Part shown: piece by piece, positions 1 through 5,150 of the stretch
Layout of the letters: each line of letters begins with the position of its first letter
Numbering within the stretch: the first letter of the stretch is position 1
The notes under the pieces: generated by a model
The model's database searches: none
Told to the model about the DNA's origin: nothing
Seen by the model: the letters and a program-made list of their open reading frames with translations, nothing else
NCBI GenBank assembly: GCA_003535195.1
Contig: DOHN01000184.1
Location: forward strand, 11,627 to 16,776
Source of the DNA: Ruminiclostridium sp.
GTDB taxonomy: Bacteria > Bacillota > Clostridia > DSM-8532
DNA length: 5,150 nucleotides
Direction: 5' to 3'
Program-made: the position numbers and the translations under genes

Positions 1-839
1 ACGTCCTCGCCCTGGGCGTTCATCAAGAACTCACCATACAGCTTTTTCTCGCCTGTAGAGGGATTACGGGTAAACGCAACACCGGTGCCGGAATCCTCCC
101 CCATATTGCCATAGACCATTTCCTGGACATTGACAGCCGTACCCCACTCACTGGGAATATCATTCAAACGGCGGTATACATTAGCACGCGGGTTATCCCA
201 AGAACGGAAGACTGCTTTAATTGCCTCTAACAGCTGTACTCTCGGCTCCTGAGGGAAGGGCTGCCCCATTTCCTTCTCATAAAGCTCATGGTACTTTTTG
301 ACCAATAACTTAAGGTCATCGGCATCCAATCCGGTATCCAGATGAACACCCTTCTTTTCTTTCATTTCTTCAAGGATGCGTTCGAATTTATTTTTTTCAA
401 TGCCCATCACAACATCGCTGAACATGTGAATAAATCTTCTGTAGCTGTCATAAGCAAAACGTGTGTTGTTGGTAAGCTTTGCAAGTCCTTCTACAACAAT
501 ATCATTCAGACCAAGGTTTAAAATAGTATCCATCATACCTGGCATAGAAGCCCTTGCTCCTGAACGAACTGACACCAGAAGAGGGTTATCAGGGTTTCCA
601 AACTGTTTTTCGACGATTTTTTCCATCTTTAAAAGGTACTCGTAAATTTGATCCTCAATATCCTTTTCGATTTTCTTGCCGTCTGCGTAATAACGGGTGC
701 ATGCCTCGGTTGTAACTGTAAAGCCTCTGGGTACAGGAAGTCCTAATCCGGTCATTTCGGCCAGGTTAGCACCCTTTCCGCCCAACAGGTTGCGCATGCT
801 GGCGTTTCCTTCGCTAAAAAGATAAACGTACTTGGTCAT
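1..839 (-). CDS. ppdK: Pyruvate, phosphate dikinase, N-terminal third (runs off window)
   Basis: PPDK is a cytoplasmic enzyme that interconverts pyruvate + ATP + phosphate and PEP + AMP + PPi. In many anaerobes it takes part in a PPi-linked glycolysis or supplies PEP. I translated 279 full codons from the ATG at 839-837; there is no stop before base 1, so the gene is partial. The family is usually about 875 residues, so this is roughly the first third, within the ATP-grasp nucleotide-binding region. Visible motifs are [10 protein letters not shown] (residues 20-29, with K22), [17 protein letters not shown] (89-105, with R92) and [16 protein letters not shown] (256-271). K22 and R92 fall at the same numbers as the ATP-site residues I recall for Clostridium symbiosum PPDK, which supports the start. 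The start also has an AAGGAGG SD 7 bases upstream. The swivelling phosphohistidine domain and the C-terminal PEP/pyruvate domain are outside the window. glyQS lies 55 bases upstream on the same strand. Confidence 0.97.
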   Translation of the reverse strand, partial: MTKYVYLFSEGNASMRNLLGGKGANLAEMTGLGLPVPRGFTVTTEACTRYYADGKKIEKDIEDQIYEYLLKMEKIVEKQFGNPDNPLLVSVRSGARASMPGMMDTILNLGLNDIVVEGLAKLTNNTRFAYDSYRRFIHMFSDVVMGIEKNKFERILEEMKEKKGVHLDTGLDADDLKLLVKKYHELYEKEMGQPFPQEPRVQLLEAIKAVFRSWDNPRANVYRRLNDIPSEWGTAVNVQEMVYGNMGEDSGTGVAFTRNPSTGEKKLYGEFLMNAQGED

Positions 840-894
840 AAATTATCCTCCTTGTGCATTTAAGGAGCTCTTTAAATGCTCCTGAATCAACATA
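840..894 (-). promoter_or_regulatory. glyQS-ppdK gap with ppdK SD and three alternative hairpins
   Basis: In the minus-strand transcript this 55-base gap contains AGGAGC (883-878), then GCTCCTT (868-862), then the ppdK SD AAGGAGG (853-847), 7 bases before the ATG. GCTCCT can pair with the upstream AGGAGC (6 bp, 9-base loop). CTCCTT can pair with AAGGAG of the SD (6 bp, 8-base loop), which would hide the SD. A third stem pairs GCATTTAA (879-872) with TTAAATGC (863-856), 8 bp with an 8-base loop. The three share bases, so only one can form at a time. No T-run follows any stem, so none looks like an intrinsic terminator. The pairings are seen directly; a control function is inference. It matches no riboswitch class I know and is too short for most. 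Confidence 0.4.
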
Positions 895-2283
895 TTATAT
901 CCCAATTTTATTTTTTAGATAATCAGGCAGAGCCTCAATGGAAATTCTTTCTTGTTCCATGGAATCCCTTTCGCGTACAGTGACGCACCCATCTTCAAGG
1001 GAATCAAAATCAAAGGTAATACAGTAGGGAGTTCCGATCTCATCCTGCCTTCTATAGCGTTTCCCAATGGATCCGGTTTCATCAAACTCGCATACAAATT
1101 GACGGCTTAATGCCTCATATATTTTCCACGATTGTTCGGTAAGTTTTTTAGAAAGGGGCAAAACAGCCGCTTTAACAGGCGCAAGTGCCGGATGCAGCCT
1201 AAGTACAGTCCTGACATCTCCTTCGGATATCTCTTCTTCGTCATAGGCGTCGCAAAGGAATGCCAAAGCTATACGGTCGGCTCCCAATGACGGTTCTACG
1301 ACATAGGGCACATATTTTTCATTTTTAACGGGATCGAAATAGGATAAATCTTCTTTGGAATAGGTCATATGCTGTTTCAGGTCATAATCGGTACGATCGG
1401 CTATGCCCCACAGCTCTCCCCAGCCAAAGGGAAATTTGAATTCAATATCCGTTGTTGCCCTGCTGTAGAAAGACAGTTCCTCTTTTTCGTGGTCCCGAAG
1501 CCTCATGTTTTCTTCCTTGATGCCAAGGTCTAATAGCCACTTTTTGCAGAAGTCCTTCCAATAGACGAACCATTCCAGATCGGTTCCAGGCTCACAGAAA
1601 AACTCCAGCTCCATTTGCTCAAACTCTCTGGTTCTGAAGGTAAAGTTTCCGGGTGTAATTTCATTTCTGAAAGACTTTCCGATTTGCCCGATCCCGAAAG
1701 GAATTTTTCTGCGGGTTGAGCGCTGGACATTCTTAAAATTGACAAAGATGCCCTGAGCTGTTTCCGGACGCAGGTAAATTTCATTTTTTGAATCTTCCGT
1801 CACGCCCTGAAAGGTTTTGAACATCAGATTAAACTTTCTGATCTCTGTGAAATTATGCCCGCTGCAGCTTGGGCAGGGAATATTTTTACCCTTAAGATAA
1901 GCTGTCATGGCTTCATTGGACATACCATCCACAGCCATCTCAATACCGTTTGCCGAATTGTAGTCTTCAATAAGCTTATCCGCTCTGTGCCTTGTTTTAC
2001 ACTGCTTGCAGTCAATCAGAGGGTCGGAAAACCCGCCCACATGACCCGAAGCCACCCAGACCTGCGGATTCATAAGAATGGCGCAATCCACTCCGACATT
2101 ATAGGGGTTTTCCTGAATAAACTTTTTCCACCATGCTTTTTTAACATTATTCTTGAATTCAACACCAAGAGGGCCATAGTCCCAAGTATTGGCTAGGCCG
2201 TCATAAATTTCTGACCCTTGAAAAATGAAGCCGCGATTCTTGCAAAACGCAACTATCTTATCCATGGTTTTTTCAAACTGCAT
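895..2283 (-). CDS. glyQS: Glycyl-tRNA synthetase, single-chain alpha2 type
   Basis: This class II aminoacyl-tRNA synthetase charges tRNA-Gly with glycine using ATP, in the cytoplasm. The 462 residues are full length for the homodimeric bacterial/eukaryal-like form, not the alpha2-beta2 form of B. subtilis and E. coli. Motif 1 is around [10 protein letters not shown] (34-43). LRPETAQG (171-178) and motif 2, [10 protein letters not shown] through [14 protein letters not shown] (205-229), follow. Motif 3 is in [13 protein letters not shown] (330-342). Two CxxC pairs, C92/C95 and C137/C140, flank an insertion and look like a metal-binding knuckle. The C-terminal anticodon-binding domain runs from about [13 protein letters not shown] (364-376) to the end and includes [17 protein letters not shown]. 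The ATG at 2283 has AGGAGG (2297-2292) 8 bases upstream. rpoZ ends 32 bases upstream, so it is probably co-transcribed with the gmk-rpoZ block. An alternative gene symbol is glyS. Confidence 0.97.
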   Translation of the reverse strand: MQFEKTMDKIVAFCKNRGFIFQGSEIYDGLANTWDYGPLGVEFKNNVKKAWWKKFIQENPYNVGVDCAILMNPQVWVASGHVGGFSDPLIDCKQCKTRHRADKLIEDYNSANGIEMAVDGMSNEAMTAYLKGKNIPCPSCSGHNFTEIRKFNLMFKTFQGVTEDSKNEIYLRPETAQGIFVNFKNVQRSTRRKIPFGIGQIGKSFRNEITPGNFTFRTREFEQMELEFFCEPGTDLEWFVYWKDFCKKWLLDLGIKEENMRLRDHEKEELSFYSRATTDIEFKFPFGWGELWGIADRTDYDLKQHMTYSKEDLSYFDPVKNEKYVPYVVEPSLGADRIALAFLCDAYDEEEISEGDVRTVLRLHPALAPVKAAVLPLSKKLTEQSWKIYEALSRQFVCEFDETGSIGKRYRRQDEIGTPYCITFDFDSLEDGCVTVRERDSMEQERISIEALPDYLKNKIGI

Positions 2284-2315
2284 TTATTGAATCCTCCTGT
2301 TTTTTAGGCAATATT

Positions 2316-2573
2316 TTAAAGTATATCTTCCTCACTGTTCAATGAGGTTTCAACCAAATTTTCATGGGGGGATTGTTCTTTAGATATCTTATGGTAGGTT
2401 ACTTTTCCCTCATATATCTCATTCAGGGCTATGGTAACATCTTTGTTGGAATCATAATCCGTCAGCTTTTGGGCGCCGTCTGTAAGCATGCGCGCACGTT
2501 TTGCAGCTGCAATCACCAAAGTATAGCGACTATCTACCTTTTTAAGTAATGAGGCCATCGGTGGGTAAATCAT
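2316..2573 (-). CDS. rpoZ: RNA polymerase omega subunit
   Basis: Omega is a small subunit that binds beta-prime, helps RNA polymerase assemble and stabilises the complex. The 85 residues match the family in size. The signature VDSRYTLVIAAAKRAR (13-28) and the conserved second block DVTIALNEIYEGKV (45-58) are both present. The last 20 or so residues are an acidic, poorly conserved tail, as is usual. I chose the ATG at 2573 because omega proteins normally begin a few residues before the P..LL..VDSRY pattern, and because an in-frame TGA lies just upstream. M6 is a possible but less likely start. The gene follows gmk by 16 bases, an order shared with B. subtilis. Confidence 0.95.
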   Translation of the reverse strand: MIYPPMASLLKKVDSRYTLVIAAAKRARMLTDGAQKLTDYDSNKDVTIALNEIYEGKVTYHKISKEQSPHENLVETSLNSEEDIL

Positions 2574-2585
2574 ATATTTTATTCA

Positions 2586-2591
2586 CTCCTT
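2586..2591 (-). promoter_or_regulatory. rpoZ Shine-Dalgarno overlapping the gmk stop codon
   Basis: On the minus strand AAGGAG (2591-2586) shares two bases with the gmk TAA stop (2592-2590). It sits 12 bases before the rpoZ ATG, rather far; reading the site as GAGTG gives 10 bases. Ribosomes ending gmk therefore stop on top of the rpoZ loading site, which suggests translational coupling. The overlap is seen directly; the coupling is inferred. Confidence 0.7.
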
Positions 2592-3195
2592 AAATGTTTT
2601 TAAACTCTTGAATCAAATCCTTGTTTCGTATAATTCGCATTTTTTCTGATTCTATAATATGAATGAAGCGATTCGCCGCTGATTCAATGTTGTCATTTAA
2701 TATCATATAATCATATTGATCCAGGAACTGAAACTCTTCTCTGGCTCGCAAAAGTCTTTTTTGGATGGTCTCCTCATTCTCGGTTCCTCTTCCCCTCAGC
2801 CGGTTTTCAAGTTCATTGCCATCGGGGGGAACAATAAAGCAGAGGACACATTCCGGAAAGAGCTTTCTAACATGCAAAGCCCCTTCCACTTCAATTTCCA
2901 AAATCACAATATGACCCTTTTCAATTTCACTGCAGACAAATTCTCTGGGTGTTCCATAATAATTGCCGCAATAATCGACCCATTCAATGAGCTGATCATT
3001 TTTGATCATTTCCTCAAATTGTTCTTTGGTCTTAAAAAAATAGTTTTCCCCCTCCATTTCCGACGGTCTGGGCGAACGGGAAGTGGCTGAGATTGAAAGC
3101 ACAACATTATCGCTTAATTCCATCATTTTGCGGACAACAGTACCCTTACCTACGCCGGCAGGGCCGGAAACGACAACAAGCAGACCGGATTTCAT
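2590..3195 (-). CDS. gmk: Guanylate kinase
   Basis: This cytoplasmic enzyme phosphorylates GMP to GDP with ATP, an essential step towards GTP, dGTP and (p)ppGpp precursors. It has 201 residues, normal for bacteria. The P-loop is GPAGVGKGT (11-19). The GMP-binding region includes [19 protein letters not shown] (36-54, with R40 and R43), [13 protein letters not shown] (71-83) and EIEVEGA (100-106). The lid and adenine-side region includes [15 protein letters not shown] (134-148), followed by YDYMILND (161-168). The ATG at 3195 overlaps the remA stop as ATGA, and AGGAGG (3208-3203) sits 7 bases upstream inside the remA coding sequence. rpoZ follows after 16 bases. No key residue is missing. Confidence 0.97.
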   Translation of the reverse strand: MKSGLLVVVSGPAGVGKGTVVRKMMELSDNVVLSISATSRSPRPSEMEGENYFFKTKEQFEEMIKNDQLIEWVDYCGNYYGTPREFVCSEIEKGHIVILEIEVEGALHVRKLFPECVLCFIVPPDGNELENRLRGRGTENEETIQKRLLRAREEFQFLDQYDYMILNDNIESAANRFIHIIESEKMRIIRNKDLIQEFKNI

Positions 3196-3482
3196 GAATT
3201 TTCCTCCTGTTCCTGCTCAAAACCGCTATCCTGCTGGTCTTCGCCGTAAAGATCATCAAGCCTGTGGGCTACAGTCTCGGGCTGAAGGGCCGAAAGCACA
3301 ACATGGCCGCTGTCCATAATAATGACGGCACGGGTCCGCCTTCCATAGGTGGCATCAATCAAGGAACCCCGCTCCCGGGCCTCCTGAATAATGCGCTTGA
3401 TGGGGGCTGATTCAGGACTGACAATAGCAACTATTTTATTAGACGAAACCATGTTACCAAAACCGACATTGATTAACTTCAT
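3192..3482 (-). CDS. remA: RemA-family DNA-binding regulator (DUF370)
   Basis: RemA is a small DNA-binding protein. In B. subtilis it forms ring-like oligomers and activates biofilm-matrix and osmoprotection operons. In clostridia its targets are mostly unknown, so the role here is by family only. The 96-residue product carries the hallmark blocks [20 protein letters not shown] (5-24), [15 protein letters not shown] (25-39), [20 protein letters not shown] (41-60) and [13 protein letters not shown] (63-75). R48-R49 match the arginine pair used for DNA binding in B. subtilis (R50-R51 there, from memory). The position matching B. subtilis R18 is K16 here. The tail after about residue 80 is rich in Glu, Gln and Asp and is probably disordered. 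The start at 3482 has GGAGGAG (3493-3487) just upstream. yicC ends 19 bases upstream; gmk starts within the stop codon. Confidence 0.94.
   Translation of the reverse strand: MKLINVGFGNMVSSNKIVAIVSPESAPIKRIIQEARERGSLIDATYGRRTRAVIIMDSGHVVLSALQPETVAHRLDDLYGEDQQDSGFEQEQEENS
3203..3208 (-). promoter_or_regulatory. gmk Shine-Dalgarno inside the remA 3' end
   Basis: AGGAGG on the minus strand lies within the Gln-Glu-Glu codons of the remA C-terminus, 7 bases before the gmk ATG, which itself overlaps the remA TGA (ATGA). This fixes the gmk start and implies stop-start coupling of the two genes. Confidence 0.8.
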
Positions 3483-3501
3483 AGAGCTCCTCCATCCTTT
3501 A

Positions 3502-4377
3502 CTATTCTATATTTTGGATTTGCTCGCGCAGCTTTTCAATTTCGCTTTTAAGCTCCACCACATTGCGGGTAATTTCCAGGTCACTGGCCTTGGAACCAAT
3601 GGTATTCACTTCACGATTCATTTCCTGTATGAGAAAATCCGCTTTTTTGCCAACCGGACTTCCTCCGTCAAGCATCTCCCTCATTTGGGCAATATGACTT
3701 CTGAGCCTTACCAGCTCTTCGTCCACACTGCACCTGTCCGCAAAGATGGCAACCTCGGCGGCTATGCGTGCCGGATCAACCCTTTGAATGTCAATCAACT
3801 CGTTTAATCTGGCCTCTAATTTTTCTTTATATTCTCGAACCACAACAGGGGCTTTTTGTTCAATTCTTTCCACAAATGCCTCTATTTCTGTAAGATTGGA
3901 TAAAAGTGAGACTTTAAGCTTTTCGCCTTCCTTACTCTTCATATCAAGCAGCATATCCACTGCCTGATAAATGACATGATCCAGAACCTGCCCAACTTCA
4001 TCCCCATTATCCTGCTTTTCAACTTTCAGAATATCGGGAAAACGGGATAATAATGAGACTGATATATCATCCCGGAGGCCGAGATTTTCCGCAATTTTCC
4101 TGAGGGCATCACAATAAGCTTTGGCAAGACCTTCATCCAATAAAACCTCTTGCGCCTGAGGAGATTTGTTATCATAGGATATGTAGACATCAATCTTCCC
4201 CCGTTGTATTTTGCTGTTGATGATTGATCTGATACGATCTTCAAAACAGGTGATCTGTTTGGGCATTCTCAAAAAAATATCACTGTAGCGATGATTAACA
4301 GACTTAATTTCAACAGAAAAAGTAATGCCGTTTTCTGTATATTCGCTATGGCCGAAGCCAGTCATACTTCTAAGCAT
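3502..4377 (-). CDS. yicC: YicC/YloC family endoribonuclease
   Basis: YicC proteins are a widespread bacterial family reported as endoribonucleases; the E. coli member affects turnover of the small RNA RyhB. The physiological substrates in Firmicutes are unsettled. The 291 residues match the family's usual length. The N-terminal YicC-like domain starts with MLRSMTGFG (1-9), then [17 protein letters not shown] (23-39) and QRGKIDVYI (58-66). The C-terminal DUF1732-type domain has [16 protein letters not shown] (214-229), [14 protein letters not shown] (243-256), NTIGSKA (258-264) and a final charged helix. The ATG at 4377 has AAGGAG (4391-4386) 8 bases upstream. It is the first gene of the cluster yicC-remA-gmk-rpoZ, the order of the B. 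subtilis yloC block. The symbol yloC would be equally apt. Confidence 0.94.
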   Translation of the reverse strand: MLRSMTGFGHSEYTENGITFSVEIKSVNHRYSDIFLRMPKQITCFEDRIRSIINSKIQRGKIDVYISYDNKSPQAQEVLLDEGLAKAYCDALRKIAENLGLRDDISVSLLSRFPDILKVEKQDNGDEVGQVLDHVIYQAVDMLLDMKSKEGEKLKVSLLSNLTEIEAFVERIEQKAPVVVREYKEKLEARLNELIDIQRVDPARIAAEVAIFADRCSVDEELVRLRSHIAQMREMLDGGSPVGKKADFLIQEMNREVNTIGSKASDLEITRNVVELKSEIEKLREQIQNIE

Positions 4378-4538
4378 GTATTGTTCTCCTTAGATTTTTA
4401 AATCCATTTCAGTTTCCTATGGCAAGCCTCGACTACCACTTCTTAAAAACACTGAATAATGAATAGCATTTTCTACAGCAGCATGCGTATAAAAGCAGCG
4501 CTATCCGTTATATAATAAGCACAGATTATCCTGCTCAT
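4378..4538 (-). other. rsmE-yicC intergenic gap
   Basis: This is the longest untranslated gap in the window (161 bases) and separates rsmE from the yicC cluster. It holds the yicC SD and a weak promoter candidate. I found short palindromes (AGCGCT, GCATGC) but no GC-rich stem followed by a T-run, so no terminator for rsmE is supported. No RNA gene or known leader is recognisable. Confidence 0.6.
4397..4425 (-). promoter_or_regulatory. Possible sigma-A-type promoter for the yicC cluster (weak)
   Basis: On the minus strand TTGCCA (4425-4420) matches 5 of 6 bases of the -35 consensus. A spacer of exactly 17 bases leads to TTTAAA (4402-4397), 4 of 6 bases of the -10 consensus. It is the best pair I found in the gap. 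Against it, a start about 7 bases after the -10 would fall at the SD of yicC, giving an RNA leader of only about 13 bases. The true promoter may instead lie upstream of or within rsmE. Confidence 0.25.
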
Positions 4539-5150
4539 TTATTTCAATTCATCCATCTCATACATTATAATAGCAATTGCCGAAATTGCAGCTGTTTCTG
4601 CGCGTAAAATTCTTTTTCCTAATCCTGCAACATTATACCCTATAGCAATACATTTTTCTACCTCTTGTTCAGAAAAGCCGCCTTCAGGGCCTACAAAAAG
4701 TGCAATATTCTTAACCTTATTAATAGTATAACATTTCAATAGGTCTTTCAAACATTTTTTTTCTTCGTTTTCATAGAGCAAAATGCCTGGCCCGAATTGT
4801 TTGCAGCGGTTCATCGCCTCGTCGAAATCGACGGGCGCGGCCACTTCCGGAACATAGGCTCTCCGGCACTGTTTAGCGGCCTCCCTGGCAATTTTTTGCC
4901 AGCGTTCTGCTTTCTTCTCCCTGTATTTTTTATCCAATTGGACCACCGACCTCTGGGTAATTACCGGCACTATTCGGTATATTCCCAGCTCTACCGCCTT
5001 TTGAATGATCAGCTCCATTTTTTCACCCTTGGGAAGGCCCTGAAATAGAGTAACATATATTTCCGGTTCGGTGTCGGACAGAAAGGAAACTTGCACTTTG
5101 GCTGTTGCCAGGTCTTTATCTACAGTAAGGAGCCGTGCCTCGTGCTCCAT
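4539..5150 (-). CDS. rsmE: 16S rRNA (uracil1498-N3)-methyltransferase, 5' end outside the window
   Basis: RsmE transfers a methyl group from S-adenosylmethionine to N3 of U1498 in the 30S decoding region. The visible 203 residues contain the SPOUT (knotted) methyltransferase domain. GLPKGEKMELIIQKAVELGI (38-57), the RSVV segment (67-70) and RWQKIAREAAKQCRR (83-97) precede the SAM-binding knot motifs FVGPEGGFS (152-160) and LGKRILRAETA (177-187). Family members are about 240-255 residues and start with a PUA-like domain. By comparison with B. subtilis RsmE from memory, about 48 residues are missing here. The ATG at 5150-5148 is therefore most likely an internal methionine at the window edge, and the true start is beyond base 5150. 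The TAA stop is at 4541-4539. A 161-base gap separates it from yicC on the same strand. Confidence 0.94.
   Translation of the reverse strand: MEHEARLLTVDKDLATAKVQVSFLSDTEPEIYVTLFQGLPKGEKMELIIQKAVELGIYRIVPVITQRSVVQLDKKYREKKAERWQKIAREAAKQCRRAYVPEVAAPVDFDEAMNRCKQFGPGILLYENEEKKCLKDLLKCYTINKVKNIALFVGPEGGFSEQEVEKCIAIGYNVAGLGKRILRAETAAISAIAIIMYEMDELK

Noticed and set aside
836..859. A 7-codon mini-ORF (MHKEDNL) ending in a TGA that overlaps the ppdK ATG.
   Set aside because: Its own ribosome site is poor (only AAGAG), and an ORF this short is expected by chance; its codons are the ppdK SD itself.
856..883. An intrinsic terminator between glyQS and ppdK.
   Set aside because: The stems are only 6-8 bp and no T-run follows on the minus strand, so termination is not supported.
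1855..2196. A 113-codon open frame on the plus strand within glyQS.
   Set aside because: It is antisense to conserved GlyRS coding sequence and shows no family features.
2875..2900. Guanylate kinase carries EIEVEGA rather than the common EIDVQGA at the GMP-binding segment.
   Set aside because: From memory, Staphylococcus aureus Gmk has the same EIEVEGA form, so this looks like normal Firmicutes variation with the acidic group kept.
3391..3807. A 138-codon open frame on the plus strand, antisense to remA and yicC.
   Set aside because: It lies entirely over well-supported genes, has no recognisable domain and no good ribosome site; it is a shadow of the coding frames.
4473..4538. A 21-codon ORF starting directly after the rsmE stop in the same frame.
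   Set aside because: No Shine-Dalgarno at a usable distance and no recognisable peptide; most likely chance.
5148..5150. The ATG at the window edge as the true start of rsmE.
   Set aside because: It would leave a protein about 48 residues short and remove most of the PUA-like RNA-binding domain; the edge of the window explains it better than truncation.

Overview
This window is ordinary chromosomal housekeeping DNA from a Gram-positive, most likely a member of the Clostridia. The evidence is a remA gene, a single-chain (alpha2-type) glycyl-tRNA synthetase, a bacterial PPDK next to it, strong GGAGG-type Shine-Dalgarno (SD) sites on most genes and moderate base composition. An anaerobe related to the cellulolytic clostridia is plausible, but that is inference. 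All seven genes lie on the minus strand, so transcription runs from high to low coordinates. I see no mobile element, CRISPR array, rRNA or tRNA gene, phage gene or defence gene.

Layout in the direction of transcription. (1) 5150-4539: rsmE, a 16S rRNA m3U1498 methyltransferase, cut by the window edge and missing about 48 N-terminal residues. (2) 4538-4378: a 161-base gap with a weak promoter candidate and no convincing terminator. (3) 4377-2316: the tight cluster yicC, remA, gmk, rpoZ, with gaps of 19, -4 and 16 bases. This is the conserved Firmicutes block known in Bacillus subtilis as yloC-remA-gmk-rpoZ. (4) 2283-895: glyQS, 32 bases after rpoZ. (5) 894-840: a 55-base gap that can fold into three mutually exclusive hairpins, one of which would cover the ppdK SD. 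(6) 839-1: the first 280 or so residues of ppdK, running off the window.

The genes from yicC to glyQS probably form one operon: the gaps are short, remA and gmk overlap, and no terminator separates them. Together they serve RNA turnover, gene regulation, GTP precursor supply, RNA polymerase assembly and tRNA charging. ppdK may be a read-through member or may be controlled separately through the 55-base gap. The usual B. subtilis continuation after rpoZ (coaBC, priA) is absent and glyQS-ppdK takes its place.

I found no undescribed biological system. The item most worth checking is the set of alternative hairpins before ppdK. The rest are modest points about gene order, the lack of room for a T-box before glyQS, and one residue change in RemA.
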